Numbered from the stretch's first letter, positions 14,082 to 21,849 are shown. The stretch: 21,887 bases of DNA from Flavobacteriales bacterium UBA4585 (GCA_949487015.1 CATAQZ010000219.1:1-21887), one strand, 5' to 3'. Translations and numbers: made by a program. The notes: a model not told the origin generated them from the sequence alone.

Positions 14082-16037
14082 ATGAAGAGAATGAAGAGCT
14101 TCCTTTTCGCTGCGTTTTTAGCATCGGCTACACTTTTTAGTTGCCAGCCTACGACCACTGTAGATACCGTAACTGCTGAGCGGCCACCAATGATTGGTGA
14201 TACTACTCTTCGAGCGGAGCTGTTCGTTGACCCGCACAGCTTTAGTACGCCTGAGGCAACGGTAACGCATCTCGAATGGGACGCAAATGTGGATTTTAAG
14301 GCACAAGAGATTCATGCAACGGCGGTCTGGACGTTATCAGAATCGCATGGGGATCGTGTGGTTTTTGACACGAAGGCACTTCAGATTGAATCGGTCCTGC
14401 TGGACGGTCAAGAGGCGCAATGGGGCTTTGAGGAAGAAGATGATTTATTGGGTTCTGCTTTGGTTGTATACGACCTTAGTCCAGACTCCAAAGAGGTAAG
14501 CATTACGTATTCTACCACGGAAGGCGCGGAAGCGGTACAATGGTTTCCGGCGGCATTGACTCAAGGTAAGCGCATGCCCTTTTTATTTACGCAAAGTCAA
14601 GCTATTCTCGCACGTACATGGATCCCCTGTCAGGACCGCCCCGGAGTGCGTTTTACTTACAATGCGAAAGTGCAAGTTCCGGAGGGGATGTTAGCGCTAA
14701 TGAGTGCCTCAAACCCAACCCAGAAATCTGCTACAGGTAGTTATGAATTTACGATGCCGCAGCCCATTCCTAGTTATCTCATGGCTTTAGGTGCTGGCGA
14801 TTTGGAGTTTATCGCACTAGGTGAACGTTCGGGTGTGTATGCTGAACCCGAAATGGTACGTAATGCCGCCTTCGAATTTGGCCAGACGGAGAAGATGATA
14901 GAAAAGGCAGAGGAACTTTACGGACCGTATTATTGGGGCCGTTACGATATGCTTGTATTGCCGCCGAGCTTCCCTTTTGGTGGAATGGAAAACCCTCGTT
15001 TGACCTTCCTTACGCCTACGGTAGTGGTGGGTGATTTGAGCTTAGTGAGTCTCATCGCTCATGAATTGGCACACAGTTGGAGCGGGAATCTTGTTACCAA
15101 TGGAACTTGGAATGATTTCTGGCTGAATGAAGGGTTTACCGTTTATTTCGAAATGCGCATCATGGAGCGCGTGTATGGACCTGATTTCGCGGATATGCTT
15201 GTTGCATTGAGTTATGACGACCTCCAAAAAGAATTGGCGTACATGCTCGAGAACAATCCGGAGGCAACCATTTTGAAACAGAATTTAGCGGGCAAGAATC
15301 CGGACGATGGTGTAAATGCTATTGCTTACGATAAGGGTTTTCATTTCTTGAAATTGTGTGAGCAGACTGTGGGACGAGAAACTTGGGATGGTTTTATTAA
15401 AGGCTACTTCGAGAAGTATAGATTCAAAACCATGGTTACGGAACAGTTTTTACAAGAGCTGGCGCAATTACTCACGCAAGAACAGTGGGATGCCATTGGC
15501 GTAGATCAGTGGGTCTATGGAAAAGGACTTCCCGTGAATTGTCCCTTCCCGGCATCGAACCGATTCTTTATTGTAGATGAAGCTGTTAAAATGATGCTGA
15601 GCACAGCACCTGAGGCACCCGATGCGAAACAGATGTGTTATGCGGCATTTGAGACCACTAAATTTTGGTCTACGCACGAGTGGTTGCGCTACATACGGGG
15701 CCTAGAAGCAGGAGGTGCAACTGTGGGTCATTATGCATTGGCCGATGAGAATTACGGTTTTAGTGGAAGTCCTAATCCTGAGATTGTGGCAGCATGGTTT
15801 TCAGCCATATTGAAGACAGATTACGAGGGTTACGATACGGCTATCTATAAGAAAACCGTAGAAGAATTTTTAGTGAAGGTGGGTCGCAGAAAATTTATTG
15901 TGCCCATGTATGAAAGTATGTTAAACGGTGACGAGAAACGTCAGCAATGGGCACGTGAGATTTATAAAAAAGCAAGGCCGGCATACCACCCACTCTCACA
16001 GGGTACCTTGGATGCGCTGTTCGCATCTAATGAGTAA
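14082..16037 (+). CDS. M1-family aminopeptidase lipoprotein, leukotriene-A4-hydrolase-like
   Basis: This 651-residue zinc aminopeptidase has a signal peptide with a lipobox ending at Cys21 (ATLFSC), so it is probably anchored in the envelope. The M1 exopeptidase motif GGMEN is at 300-304. The zinc site HELAH is at 327-331, with the third ligand Glu350 in NDFWLNEG. The candidate proton donor is Tyr416 in AYDKGFHFL. The stretch around the zinc site (HSWSGNLVTNGTWNDFWLNEG) and the C-terminal helical region resemble leukotriene A4 hydrolase-type enzymes; in bacteria such proteins act as aminopeptidases. The frame is open from 14019, but those extra 21 residues precede the signal peptide, so the ATG at 14082 is chosen (14091 is also possible). 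It overlaps the AlkD-like gene by eight bases at its 3' end. It is divergent from the holin-like gene, 35 bases apart. Confidence 0.93.
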   Translation: MKRMKSFLFAAFLASATLFSCQPTTTVDTVTAERPPMIGDTTLRAELFVDPHSFSTPEATVTHLEWDANVDFKAQEIHATAVWTLSESHGDRVVFDTKALQIESVLLDGQEAQWGFEEEDDLLGSALVVYDLSPDSKEVSITYSTTEGAEAVQWFPAALTQGKRMPFLFTQSQAILARTWIPCQDRPGVRFTYNAKVQVPEGMLALMSASNPTQKSATGSYEFTMPQPIPSYLMALGAGDLEFIALGERSGVYAEPEMVRNAAFEFGQTEKMIEKAEELYGPYYWGRYDMLVLPPSFPFGGMENPRLTFLTPTVVVGDLSLVSLIAHELAHSWSGNLVTNGTWNDFWLNEGFTVYFEMRIMERVYGPDFADMLVALSYDDLQKELAYMLENNPEATILKQNLAGKNPDDGVNAIAYDKGFHFLKLCEQTVGRETWDGFIKGYFEKYRFKTMVTEQFLQELAQLLTQEQWDAIGVDQWVYGKGLPVNCPFPASNRFFIVDEAVKMMLSTAPEAPDAKQMCYAAFETTKFWSTHEWLRYIRGLEAGGATVGHYALADENYGFSGSPNPEIVAAWFSAILKTDYEGYDTAIYKKTVEEFLVKVGRRKFIVPMYESMLNGDEKRQQWAREIYKKARPAYHPLSQGTLDALFASNE

Positions 16038-16749
16038 TACGCACCCCATATTAAGTGCTATAGCGCCTTTGGCAAAACCTGACCGGATTGTTGATTTTTC
16101 ACGCTATTTTCAAAACTATGAGGGAGGTTATGGCGCAGGAGATGTGTTCATAGGTGTAATGGTTCCTGATCGTCGAGCCGTGGCGAAAGCAAATGCTGCG
16201 AATTGGTCACCGGAGGTGATTTCGACGGGATTGTCTCATCAAATACATGAAGTCCGTCACACTGCTTTATTTGCACTCCTACGACGCTACGGCGCAGAGC
16301 GAGGGAACCGCCAATTTTGGCACGACTTGCTTTGCGATTCTTTTGAAGGTATTAATAATTGGGATTTAGTCGATACATGCGCGCATGTATGTCTAGGCCG
16401 TCATGCCTTTGATACTAAAAATGATTCGACACTCACTGCATTTTTGGGAAGCTCAAATGTGTGGAAACGACGCGCTGCGGTAGTATCTCAATTGTGGTTT
16501 TTGAAGAAAGGCGAATACGAGCAGCTTATCGCCTATGCCCCTATAGCCGCTGAGAATGCGCCTGATATTCTCCAAAAGGGGATAGGATGGTTACTGAAAA
16601 TACTCTGGCAAATGGATCCGGCTTTGGCTGAAGCCCATTTAAGTGTACACTTTAAATCAGGATTGTATTCGCGGTTGATCGTTCGCATTGCTTTGGAGAA
16701 AGCGTCTAAGGAGTTTCGAAAGGATTTTATGATGCTATACGCACCTTAA
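16030..16749 (+). CDS. AlkD-like DNA alkylation repair protein (HEAT-repeat DNA glycosylase)
   Basis: This 239-residue protein has the AlkD pattern of tandem antiparallel helices. Recognisable landmarks are YGAGDVFIGVMVPDRRAVAK (33-52), IHEVRHTALFALL, the active-site stretch INNWDLVD (108-115) with Trp111 and Asp115 where AlkD has its catalytic Trp and Asp, SSNVWKRRAAVVSQLWF, and the late QKGIGWLLK. AlkD removes N3- and N7-alkylated purines from DNA. The frame is open from 15928, but the first 34 residues there lie within the aminopeptidase gene and have no family match. The ATG at 16030 gives an 8-base overlap (ATGAGTAA) and the normal length. Its last 23 bases overlap the convergent AsmA-like gene. 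A perfect 18-bp palindrome lies inside it just after the active-site codons. Confidence 0.88.
   Translation: MSNTHPILSAIAPLAKPDRIVDFSRYFQNYEGGYGAGDVFIGVMVPDRRAVAKANAANWSPEVISTGLSHQIHEVRHTALFALLRRYGAERGNRQFWHDLLCDSFEGINNWDLVDTCAHVCLGRHAFDTKNDSTLTAFLGSSNVWKRRAAVVSQLWFLKKGEYEQLIAYAPIAAENAPDILQKGIGWLLKILWQMDPALAEAHLSVHFKSGLYSRLIVRIALEKASKEFRKDFMMLYAP
16373..16390. repeat. 18-bp perfect palindrome inside the AlkD-like gene
   Basis: The sequence ATACATGCGCGCATGTAT is identical to its reverse complement across all 18 bases, with no spacer. It covers codons for Asp-Thr-Cys-Ala-His-Val-Cys right after the WDLVD active-site motif. By simple chance a perfect 18-mer palindrome is expected well under once in a window this size. 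A role as a protein-binding site is possible but unproven. Confidence 0.9.
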
Positions 16750-19126
16750 GACTGTCCTGTTCGGGCCAGAGTAATTCGAAGGTCCCGCTCCCTGGAGTAG
16801 TCTTGGGTGTTGATTCTTCTGGTTTTTTAAAGATGTTTTTTAAGTCTTCTCGTTCCTGTTGAATGGCTTCTTTGAAGCTTCTATTGATCCGTTCTCGGTC
16901 GAGACTTATACACACGTCGTCCAGGTTGCATCCTACAACCAGTCGGATATAAGGTTGGTTTTCATTCTCCGCCTCGCCGATCCAATTTCCTAAATCTCTA
17001 TTTGAATTTTTACCCCGCATAGCTAGATCTTTTAGACCCAGTCGGACGCTGTAACGGAGGTCGTCAGTTTCTAAATTTTGCCAGCCATTCACCCAGAGAT
17101 TCAGTGCACTATTTTTCACTTCCATTTCCGGGAGCAGGAGTGTATCCCCGTGGACGCGAAATGACGAAGCGAGGTAGGGAAACTCAATTTTATCCAATTC
17201 TCCTTTATCTATAAAAGCGCTTAATTCTTGTAATGGCGCATAATTTTGCAGTGTACCCCCCTTAATCTCGCCTTCCCCTTTGATGTCAGTTTTTGTATTG
17301 TGTTGTTCCCATTCGCTATCAAAAGCTAATGAAACGGTAGCAGTAGCACTGGCCTCACCCAGCAGATTAGAGGCGTCTAAATCTTCAATATCAAAACTGT
17401 TAAAGCTGGCCAGTAATTGGTCTAATTCTATAGACTTTGCGAATACATCTCCTTTAAGTATGTTATCTGAACCGACTTCGTACAGTGCCCAATTTCCACC
17501 CAACGTTCCGTCACAACCGTCAATACGCATAGCATCTCCCATAATCCAGTCACCGCGATTATATACTGTGCCCACCAGATTCGTACCGTTGAAATCGCCA
17601 AGCTTAACATGGTCTACTTTCACCGCTACAGAATAATCGAAACTGGTTTCTTCATTGGATTCGTCATCATCAAATTCCCAATACAGCAAGGGATCGATGG
17701 AAATGGTCGGACTTTCTAGACTTAAAACCACCTTTGGGTAGCCGTTCGCGACCAATGCGTTATAAATGGTCCCTGTGACTACGGCAGTATTTTCTCCACT
17801 TTGTAAGAAACACCTATCGATTTGAATATTCCGTCCATCGATACCTAATTGCGCTTCGACTTTTTCAAATGAGATGTTACTACCAGCAAGGGCAAAAGCG
17901 CCTTCGAAAAAAGAAATATCCCCTTTGAAAATGGGAATACCCACGGGCGTAAAATCTTCCCAAGAATGAAAGTCTTGTGTAAGCGAAATGTTATCTCCTT
18001 TCCAAAAACCCATGGGATTTACAAGCAGATCCGTTTCAATGAAATCAAAAAGTTCGCTTAAGTTGGATCCGCCTTTTAGATTGGTGTAAAGGGTAGGAGT
18101 TGCTCCCTTCAATTCGACGGCACCGCTAATCTTACCTGTATTCGTCTCTAAACTAAGTGAAGGTATACTGAGCTCAGGAACGGTACCCCACTTCCATTGT
18201 CCTTTACAAGAAAGCGACGGCACTACTATTCCGTTATAATTCAACGTAGTATTCTTCGTGTCGAAGTTAAGCACCCACTGGTCCCAAGTTCCCTCCCAGC
18301 TCCAATCGGCACGTAAACCGCTGATTTTAATTTCTTCGGGAATCTCGAATAGAGGTACATAATTAAGTGCTTTCGGGATGTCCATTTGTACTGCACTTAT
18401 CAGTCCCCCATCTTGATTAAGATCGAGAATGACCTGAGCTCCGTCGAGCTTTAAGTCCTTTGTAGAAAGCACCCACTCCTGGTCAATAGTTAGTTCGATA
18501 CGCCCGATTATCGGTGCGTTAACGAGGAAAACTTCGCCTTCAAGGGTTGCATGAGTAGCTGTTAAATCCGCCTGTAGAGATAACGCCGTACGATCCCCAA
18601 TGATTCCGGAAGCGTACATTGCGTTGATGGAGCTGCTATAATAAGACTTCTCTATATCGTCGTTATAGGTGACCTGGACATCAAGAGCCTCGAAGTATTG
18701 CAGATTTATATCAGTATTCGATGAATCTGTCGTATTTAGCAGGTCCCAATTATCGCCTTGGCTAGAACGCGTCAAGTGAATTTCTCCAGCGCTAACTGCC
18801 AGTTCTTCGATAGTATAAGTTCCACGAAGCACTTCTAAGACATTCATGCCTAAGCCAACTTCCTTTGCCTTAATGAGTGGTTTTTGGCTGCCGAAAGGAT
18901 CCTCTATCGTTACCGTATTGAGTAAGATACGTACTCGCGGAAATCCTGAAAAAAGATCCAATTCGATGGTGCTCACCTCTACCGGTGCTTTCAACCGTTC
19001 ATTGAGCTTTGCAACACCACCGGTAATTATTTTATCTTGATTATAATAAAGATAACCTACACCCCCTGCTCCTGAGAGCAGTAGGATGAGCGCGAAATAT
19101 CCTGTAAAAATTAGCGCTCGCTTCAC
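16727..19126 (-). CDS. AsmA-like family protein
   Basis: This 799-residue protein has one N-terminal membrane helix (about residues 5-27, ALIFTGYFALILLLSGAGGVGYL) followed by a long beta-rich region. The early segment (LNERLKAPVEVSTIELDLFSGFPRVRILLNTVTIEDP) is the typical AsmA N-terminal domain. The region from about 610 to 700 (GEGEIKGGTLQNYAPLQ ... PEMEVKNSALNLWVNGW) matches the AsmA C-terminal domain. The family is related to bridge-like lipid-transfer proteins and is linked to outer-membrane homeostasis; the exact role here is not readable from sequence. It starts three bases after the pseudouridine synthase stop, so it is co-transcribed. Its 3' end overlaps the AlkD-like gene on the other strand by 23 bases. 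Confidence 0.88.
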   Translation of the reverse strand: MKRALIFTGYFALILLLSGAGGVGYLYYNQDKIITGGVAKLNERLKAPVEVSTIELDLFSGFPRVRILLNTVTIEDPFGSQKPLIKAKEVGLGMNVLEVLRGTYTIEELAVSAGEIHLTRSSQGDNWDLLNTTDSSNTDINLQYFEALDVQVTYNDDIEKSYYSSSINAMYASGIIGDRTALSLQADLTATHATLEGEVFLVNAPIIGRIELTIDQEWVLSTKDLKLDGAQVILDLNQDGGLISAVQMDIPKALNYVPLFEIPEEIKISGLRADWSWEGTWDQWVLNFDTKNTTLNYNGIVVPSLSCKGQWKWGTVPELSIPSLSLETNTGKISGAVELKGATPTLYTNLKGGSNLSELFDFIETDLLVNPMGFWKGDNISLTQDFHSWEDFTPVGIPIFKGDISFFEGAFALAGSNISFEKVEAQLGIDGRNIQIDRCFLQSGENTAVVTGTIYNALVANGYPKVVLSLESPTISIDPLLYWEFDDDESNEETSFDYSVAVKVDHVKLGDFNGTNLVGTVYNRGDWIMGDAMRIDGCDGTLGGNWALYEVGSDNILKGDVFAKSIELDQLLASFNSFDIEDLDASNLLGEASATATVSLAFDSEWEQHNTKTDIKGEGEIKGGTLQNYAPLQELSAFIDKGELDKIEFPYLASSFRVHGDTLLLPEMEVKNSALNLWVNGWQNLETDDLRYSVRLGLKDLAMRGKNSNRDLGNWIGEAENENQPYIRLVVGCNLDDVCISLDRERINRSFKEAIQQEREDLKNIFKKPEESTPKTTPGSGTFELLWPEQDSLKVRIAS

Positions 19127-19129
19127 GGG

Positions 19130-20032
19130 CTACCTCGTTTTTAAAAAATCAATTTCTTTAGGATCCAAAAAGCGCCACTGCCCGCGACTAAGATTCTTCT
19201 TCGTAAAGCCTGCGAATGAGACGCGGTCCATTTTTTCAATGGTATAGCCCAACTTATCAAAGATGCGGTTCACAATGCGGTGCTTTCCACTATGTAAACG
19301 TAAACCTACCTCACGTTTCGTGCGTTCATCGATGTATTTAATTTCTTCTACATCAATTTTTCCGTCATCCAACTCAAGCCCTTTTGCAATTGCTGTGAGG
19401 TGCGTCTTTTGAAGCGGTTTATCTAAAACAACACTAATAATCTGTACAGCACCGTTTTTTGGATGCGCCATTTTTTTCGCTAGATCAACATCATTTGTAA
19501 ACAGTAAAACACCGGTGGTCGTGCGGTCCATACTTCCCACAGGATACAGTCGTTCTCTGCATGCGTTACCGACCAATTCTTCCACTGTTTTCTTAGCTTT
19601 CTTATCAGTGATCGACGTAATAAAGCCCTTAGGTTTATTAAGGACTAAGTATTTCTTCTTCTCGCTTTTTATGAGTGAACCGTTGTATTTAACTTCATCA
19701 GAAGGCTGAACTTTATAGCCCATTGTAACGATTATTTTACCATTGACTTGGACAAGTCCCGCAGCGATTAAATCATCTGCTTCACGTCGATTACAGATAC
19801 CAGCATGTGAAAGAAATCTATTCAAGCGCATCTCACCGCTTGTACTAGCGATATCCTCGGCATTGCGACGTTTCACACGCTTGTAGTTCGCTGCACCTCC
19901 TTTGAATTCTTTTTTTGCACCGCTGCTGCGGTCATCATTATCAAATGAACGTGGACCTCTGCTTCCTTCAGCAAATCGGTTAGTGGTGCCGGCTTTTTTT
20001 GGGCTTCTGTTGTTGGAGCGACTGTTGCGCAT
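19130..20032 (-). CDS. RluB/RsuA-family pseudouridine synthase with altered active-site residues
   Basis: This 300-residue protein has a basic, disordered N-terminal extension (1-67, rich in Arg, Ser, Asn and Gly), an S4 RNA-binding domain (about 68-115, MRLNRFLSHAGICNRREAD) and a pseudouridine synthase domain (about 126-295). The catalytic aspartate is present as Asp169, but the usual GRLD reads GSMD. In the next motif the normally conserved tyrosine (K-I-Y-x-V) is isoleucine (Ile199, QIISVVLDKP), and the G-R/K-N-R-x-V-R-R motif reads GKHRIVNR, with Asn255 in place of arginine. The C-terminal DRVSFAGFTKKNLSRGQWRFL is family-typical. Extensions of this kind are usual in Bacteroidota. Whether it still modifies large-subunit rRNA is unclear. 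An exact -7 element lies 17 bases before the ATG. Confidence 0.9.
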   Translation of the reverse strand: MRNSRSNNRSPKKAGTTNRFAEGSRGPRSFDNDDRSSGAKKEFKGGAANYKRVKRRNAEDIASTSGEMRLNRFLSHAGICNRREADDLIAAGLVQVNGKIIVTMGYKVQPSDEVKYNGSLIKSEKKKYLVLNKPKGFITSITDKKAKKTVEELVGNACRERLYPVGSMDRTTTGVLLFTNDVDLAKKMAHPKNGAVQIISVVLDKPLQKTHLTAIAKGLELDDGKIDVEEIKYIDERTKREVGLRLHSGKHRIVNRIFDKLGYTIEKMDRVSFAGFTKKNLSRGQWRFLDPKEIDFLKTR

Positions 20033-20049
20033 GGCGTAGTACTTTTTTG

Positions 20050-20057
20050 CAAAGGTA
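20050..20057 (-). promoter_or_regulatory. Candidate -7 promoter element of the pseudouridine synthase/asmA pair
   Basis: On the minus strand this reads TACCTTTG, an exact TAnnTTTG match, with 17 bases before the ATG at 20032. That leaves a short leader of about ten bases. No clear -33 TTG is seen at the expected distance; the small inverted repeat at 20081-20094 covers that area. Confidence 0.55.
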
Positions 20058-20080
20058 GGCGGTCTTGCTTCAGCACAGGC

Positions 20081-20094
20081 AGTTACGTGTAACT
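20081..20094. repeat. Small inverted repeat upstream of the pseudouridine synthase promoter
   Basis: AGTTAC and GTAACT form 6-bp arms with a 2-base GT centre, directly after the yraN stop and 24 to 37 bases upstream of the -7 element. There is no T-run, so it is not an intrinsic terminator. Its place over the expected -33 region would suit an operator, but the arms are short and chance cannot be excluded. Confidence 0.45.
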
Positions 20095-20424
20095 TTAGTT
20101 AACATCAATGGGGATTATTTCGGGTTTTAAATCCTCTCCTTGGTAGGCAATAAGGAGTAATTTAATTTCAGTACAATGAAATGTGCCAGTAAGGCGTGCG
20201 CCGGCCTGCAACAAACGTTGGCATTGCCGCTCACTCACCCAATTTTCATAGTCTGTAACGGATGAGGACCGGTATTTCACTTCTACGATATACAAGCAGT
20301 GGTCGAGCTGTGTGATCAGGTCAATTTGAGCTCGTCCGGAACGGTAGTTCTGATAGAGTAGGGTATGCCCCATTTTCTTAAGTAGATCCGCAGCTTTCCG
20401 CTCATAGGTTTCATAAGTCTTCAT
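20095..20424 (-). CDS. YraN-family (UPF0102) nuclease-fold protein
   Basis: This 109-residue protein has the YraN layout: an N-terminal helix YERKAADLLKKMGHTLLYQNYR, then a restriction-endonuclease-like core with Glu8, Asp35 (QIDLI) and the Glu48-x-Lys50 pair in YIVEVKYRSS, matching the E ... D ... ExK residues of that fold. The family motif GEIDLI reads AQIDLI here, so the glycine and glutamate are replaced while the aspartate stays. YraN proteins are widespread and poorly characterised; a nuclease role is inferred from the fold. The gene lies between the LD-carboxypeptidase pair and the pseudouridine synthase. The 57 bases upstream of it hold no clear promoter or terminator. Confidence 0.85.
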   Translation of the reverse strand: MKTYETYERKAADLLKKMGHTLLYQNYRSGRAQIDLITQLDHCLYIVEVKYRSSSVTDYENWVSERQCQRLLQAGARLTGTFHCTEIKLLLIAYQGEDLKPEIIPIDVN

Positions 20425-20481
20425 TCCAATAAGATGGCTGCGAACGGTAAACTTTCCTAAGAATGTGAAGAACTTAAAGTT

Positions 20482-20973
20482 TTACAGCGTCATCACCTGG
20501 CGGTAAAAGAAGAGTGCCAACACACCGAAGATTAATAGGGTGATGAAAAAGTTAATCCAAGTCTTCTGTTGATTCACCCGCTGCCTTTGTGCGTAGCGTT
20601 TCTGATGCCTTTCGGTAAAGCTTCCTTTGCGCTGCTTTCTAGCCTCGTGAAGTTTCAAAATTTGACCCATTGCCTCAAAGTACCCTGGCTCTTGAAGGTA
20701 CGTTCGCATCACCTCAAATACCTGTTCTCTTTGGGTGGAAGTGAACACTCGGTCAAAGCTGTTATCGCTGCCTTCTTCCCAAGTTCCGACACGAACCTCC
20801 CAGGTGCCATTGTCCAACTTGAGTAACCGACACCCGCTCAGGGGTTTCTCCACCTGTAAAAAGAAGGTTTTAGTCTCCAACCAGGGCAGGACTTTTTCCC
20901 TCGCCTGTACTAGCGATTCAAAACTCAAATGATGTGTTTCTTCGTTCGGTATGCCGTAGGTAACGTTGATCAT
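20482..20973 (-). CDS. Unrecognised protein with one C-terminal membrane helix
   Basis: I do not recognise this 163-residue protein. It starts MINVTYGIPNEETHH. A soluble N-terminal part (1-80) is beta-rich-looking and contains GCRLLKLDNGTWEVRVGTWEEG. A helical segment (about 80-112, REQVFEVMRTYL ... MGQILKLHEARKQ) is followed by a very basic, glutamine-rich stretch (111-137) and a hydrophobic helix at about 138-159, with only four residues after it. The basic stretch before the helix suggests the N-terminal part stays in the cytoplasm, as in a tail-anchored protein. The frame is open from 20997, but the ATG at 20973 overlaps the LD-carboxypeptidase stop as ATGA, the usual form of coupled translation, so it is preferred. 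The tight coupling suggests co-production with that enzyme, although they act in the same compartment only if both are cytoplasmic. Confidence 0.75.
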   Translation of the reverse strand: MINVTYGIPNEETHHLSFESLVQAREKVLPWLETKTFFLQVEKPLSGCRLLKLDNGTWEVRVGTWEEGSDNSFDRVFTSTQREQVFEVMRTYLQEPGYFEAMGQILKLHEARKQRKGSFTERHQKRYAQRQRVNQQKTWINFFITLLIFGVLALFFYRQVMTL

Positions 20974-21812
20974 ACTTTGCGTAAGATAATGGGCCAATTT
21001 TCTTTACCGTGACCAATAATGGGGTGCTCATACACGGGTACGCCCTCGGCCTCAAAATGTTTTCTCAAGGAATGTCGTACATCAGAACCCCACAAGATGT
21101 CGTGGTCGTGTATATCTGAAAATTCACCCAACACCACAGCGCGTAATTTATTAAATACGCCCCTGCGTCGCAGTGCCAAAAGCATTCGATCAAGGTGGTA
21201 ATGGTATTCGTCTAAATCTTCAATGATTAGTACACAATCATCTAAGCTCGGAAGACTTGGCGTGCCCAAAATACTGGAGATCACGCTGAGGTTACCGGCT
21301 ATGATCTGTCCACTAATGGTTTTAGGCAGCGCACAATGCAGCGCATCTTCTTTACCGCGCAGTACATCAAAGGTCGCCGTAAGTGCGTCAGGATGAGTAG
21401 CTGAAAAACTGATGGGCATCGGGGCATGCAGCGTTGCAATACCTTTTTGAACACCGTGACACAGAAAGGTCGTAAAATCGGAAAAACCGATGAGCCATTT
21501 GGGTTGCGCAATCAACGCATCCCAGTCCACTAAATCTACAATTTCTGCACTGCCGTATCCGCCTCTAATATTCCATATGGCCTTGATATTTGGATTATGG
21601 ATTAAGGCATTAAAGTGTTGCACGCGTTCCGCTACAGTACCCGCTAATTGATGGTGTTGCATGGAGATTTCGGGCGAATAGTAGCAGTTAAAGCCTTCAG
21701 CAGTGATCGTGCGTTCCGCGATGGCGAGCGATTCAGCAGTTGCGAATCGGGCCGTAGCGCCGATCCCTATAGTGTCTCCGGGTTGTAAAAAACTGGGTAC
21801 GGTTTGTTTCAT
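20970..21812 (-). CDS. LD-carboxypeptidase (peptidase family S66)
   Basis: This 280-residue serine peptidase of the LdcA/MccF family cleaves the terminal D-alanine from murein tetrapeptides during cell-wall recycling; the MccF branch acts on other L,D-bonds. It opens with LQPGDTIGIGATA. Next come NIRGGYGS (81-88) and the nucleophile Ser111 in IGFSDFT, then IIEDLDEYHYHLDRML (196-211), which holds the expected glutamate, and His268 in IIGHGKEN. The triad positions are therefore all filled. The chain ends only 12 residues after that histidine, a little shorter than many relatives. No signal peptide is visible, which fits a cytoplasmic recycling enzyme. The frame is open to a TTG at 21830, but the ATG at 21812 is the likelier start. 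The stop overlaps the next gene as ATGA. Confidence 0.9.
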   Translation of the reverse strand: MKQTVPSFLQPGDTIGIGATARFATAESLAIAERTITAEGFNCYYSPEISMQHHQLAGTVAERVQHFNALIHNPNIKAIWNIRGGYGSAEIVDLVDWDALIAQPKWLIGFSDFTTFLCHGVQKGIATLHAPMPISFSATHPDALTATFDVLRGKEDALHCALPKTISGQIIAGNLSVISSILGTPSLPSLDDCVLIIEDLDEYHYHLDRMLLALRRRGVFNKLRAVVLGEFSDIHDHDILWGSDVRHSLRKHFEAEGVPVYEHPIIGHGKENWPIILRKV

Positions 21813-21817
21813 TAGCC

Positions 21818-21825
21818 GAAAAATA
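21818..21825 (-). promoter_or_regulatory. Weak candidate -7 element of the LD-carboxypeptidase gene
   Basis: On the minus strand this reads TATTTTTC, one mismatch from TAnnTTTG, five bases before the ATG at 21812. The spacing equals that of the stronger elements in this window, which is the main reason to list it. If it is real, the longer start at 21830 is excluded. Confidence 0.35.
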
Positions 21826-21841
21826 CCCAATAAAAGCGCAT

Positions 21842-21849
21842 TATCTTCG
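21842..21849 (+). promoter_or_regulatory. Weak candidate -7 element for a divergent gene at the right edge
   Basis: TATCTTCG differs from TAnnTTTG at one base and lies 28 bases before an ATG at 21878. It is back to back with the LD-carboxypeptidase upstream region. It is supported only by similarity and position. Confidence 0.3.

Noticed and set aside
17280..17636. Plus-strand open frame of 118 residues within the AsmA-like gene
   Set aside because: Low-complexity antisense translation with no start context; the AsmA-like frame is continuous and family-consistent across it.
19830..20032. Basic low-complexity N-terminus of the pseudouridine synthase as a wrong start or separate gene
   Set aside because: The frame is continuous, the promoter sits right before this start, and long Arg/Ser/Gly-rich leaders are usual for these enzymes in Bacteroidota.
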